A DNA stretch of 6,868 bases from Solirubrobacteraceae bacterium. Its GTDB lineage: Bacteria; Actinomycetota; Thermoleophilia; Solirubrobacterales; Solirubrobacteraceae. The DNA lies in the NCBI GenBank assembly GCA_019683665.1, contig JADGIB010000198.1:1-6868 (forward strand). Reading direction: 5' to 3'. How positions within the stretch are numbered: the stretch's first letter is position 1; the number at the start of each line of letters is the position of its first letter. Positions 6,205 to 6,868 of this stretch are shown here, one piece after another. The notes beneath the pieces are model-generated. The model was not told the DNA's origin, did not search any database, and saw only the letters and a program-made list of their open reading frames with translations. Position numbers and translations under genes: made by a program.

Positions 6205-6868
6205 GCGAGGCGGCGGCGAGCCCGACGCCGCGGCCCGTCCGCGCCGGCGCGGTCCTGATGACGATCGCCCAGGTCGTCACCGCGCTCGGCGGCTTCCTGA
6301 CGACGATCGTCGTCGCCCGGATCCTCGGCGCCGACGGGCTCGGCGCCTACACGGTCGCGCTGTCGCTGCTGCTCATCCTCGGGGCGATCGGCTCGCTCGG
6401 CCTGGAGAACGGGATCGCCTGGTCGGTCGCGGGCCGGCGCTGGTCGCCGCGCTCGGCGCTGCGCGAGTCGCAGGCGCTCGCGCTCGGCCTCGGGCTGGCC
6501 TGCATGGCGCTCGTGCTCGCCGCCCGGCTCGCGTTCCCGAGCGCGTTCGCCGGGATGTCGGTCGGCGTGACGCTCATCGCCGCCGCCGGGCTGCCGTTCT
6601 TCATCTCCTGGCAGTACGCGCGCTTCCTCGCCGTCGCCCGCGACCGCTACGAGGCGTTCGTCGTCCCGCCCGCGCTCGTCACCGTCCTCGCGCTCGTCCT
6701 CTGCGCGGCCGGGGCGGCCGTCGACGACGTGCGCGGCATGGTCGCCGGCCTCACCGTCGCCTACGTCCTCACCGCCGTCGTCGCGCTCGCCGCCGCGCTG
6801 CGCAGCCGCCTGCCCGCCGCCGGGCCGGCCGGGCGGGGGCCGCTGCGGGAGGCGGTCGGCTTCGGCAT
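6201..6868 (+). CDS. Polysaccharide flippase, Wzx/MVF-MATE type (N-terminal part)
   Basis: The ATG at 6201 overlaps the TGA of the glycosyltransferase gene (ATGA). The frame is open to the window edge for 222 full codons with no stop. After a short polar leader, hydrophobic helices lie at about 16-39, 50-68, 91-110, 119-135, 153-171 and 176-197. The sequence VVARILGADGLGAYTVALSL (residues 37-56) is the hallmark loop between the first two helices of polysaccharide export flippases ('ar.LG...~G.y...~s'). Such proteins move undecaprenyl-linked oligosaccharides from the inner to the outer leaflet, which fits a neighbouring GT-C enzyme that works on the outer face. The family usually has 12-14 helices and 400-500 residues, so about half is visible. 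The other MATE-like branch, drug or lipid II transport, is less likely given the context. Confidence 0.85.
   Translation, partial: MSEAAASPTPRPVRAGAVLMTIAQVVTALGGFLTTIVVARILGADGLGAYTVALSLLLILGAIGSLGLENGIAWSVAGRRWSPRSALRESQALALGLGLACMALVLAARLAFPSAFAGMSVGVTLIAAAGLPFFISWQYARFLAVARDRYEAFVVPPALVTVLALVLCAAGAAVDDVRGMVAGLTVAYVLTAVVALAAALRSRLPAAGPAGRGPLREAVGFG

Noticed and set aside
1..6868. tRNA, rRNA, CRISPR arrays, insertion-sequence ends or transposase
   Set aside because: I found no spaced direct repeats, no cloverleaf-like segment and no transposase motif in any frame.

Overview
The window is very GC-rich bacterial DNA. Its codons end mostly in G or C, starts are often GTG, and stops overlap starts (GTGA, ATGA). 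The style fits a high-GC actinobacterium-like organism, possibly Thermoleophilia (Solirubrobacterales). That placement is inference from composition only. The gene content is that of a cell-surface polysaccharide or glycolipid locus: an epimerase-like tail, two GT-C type membrane proteins, two intact SAM methyltransferases, one ruined FkbM methyltransferase and a Wzx/MATE-type flippase.

Layout. Bases 3-161 are the 3' end of a plus-strand gene, probably a NAD-dependent sugar epimerase/dehydratase. It converges, with 4 bases between the stop codons, on a minus-strand gene (166-1725) for a multi-pass membrane protein of GT-C-like architecture. Bases 1726-2214 hold no gene I can support; they contain two small inverted repeats. 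Bases 2215-2990 carry a heavily frameshifted FkbM-family methyltransferase pseudogene, whose conserved motifs are all readable but only by changing frame about seven times.

From 3030 onward the composition becomes more GC-extreme and the sequence is a tight plus-strand operon. A -35/-10 pair sits 8 bases before a GTG start (probable leaderless mRNA). It is followed by a zinc-ribbon plus SAM methyltransferase (3067-3783), a second methyltransferase-like protein with a degenerate SAM motif (3806-4456), a GT39/ArnT-like glycosyltransferase (4453-6204) and a flippase that runs off the window (6201-6868). The last three genes are joined by 4-base start/stop overlaps and are probably translationally coupled.

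Working model (inference): the flippase moves a lipid-linked glycan across the membrane, the GT-C protein adds a sugar from a polyprenyl-phosphate donor on the outer face, and the methyltransferases decorate or cap sugars on the cytoplasmic side. The inverted 519-residue membrane gene and the dead FkbM gene look like an accessory block inserted or rearranged into the cluster. I found no CRISPR, tRNA, rRNA or recognisable insertion sequence, and no clear evidence of a wholly new system. The most notable items are the multiply frameshifted FkbM gene and its effect on start calling for the next gene.
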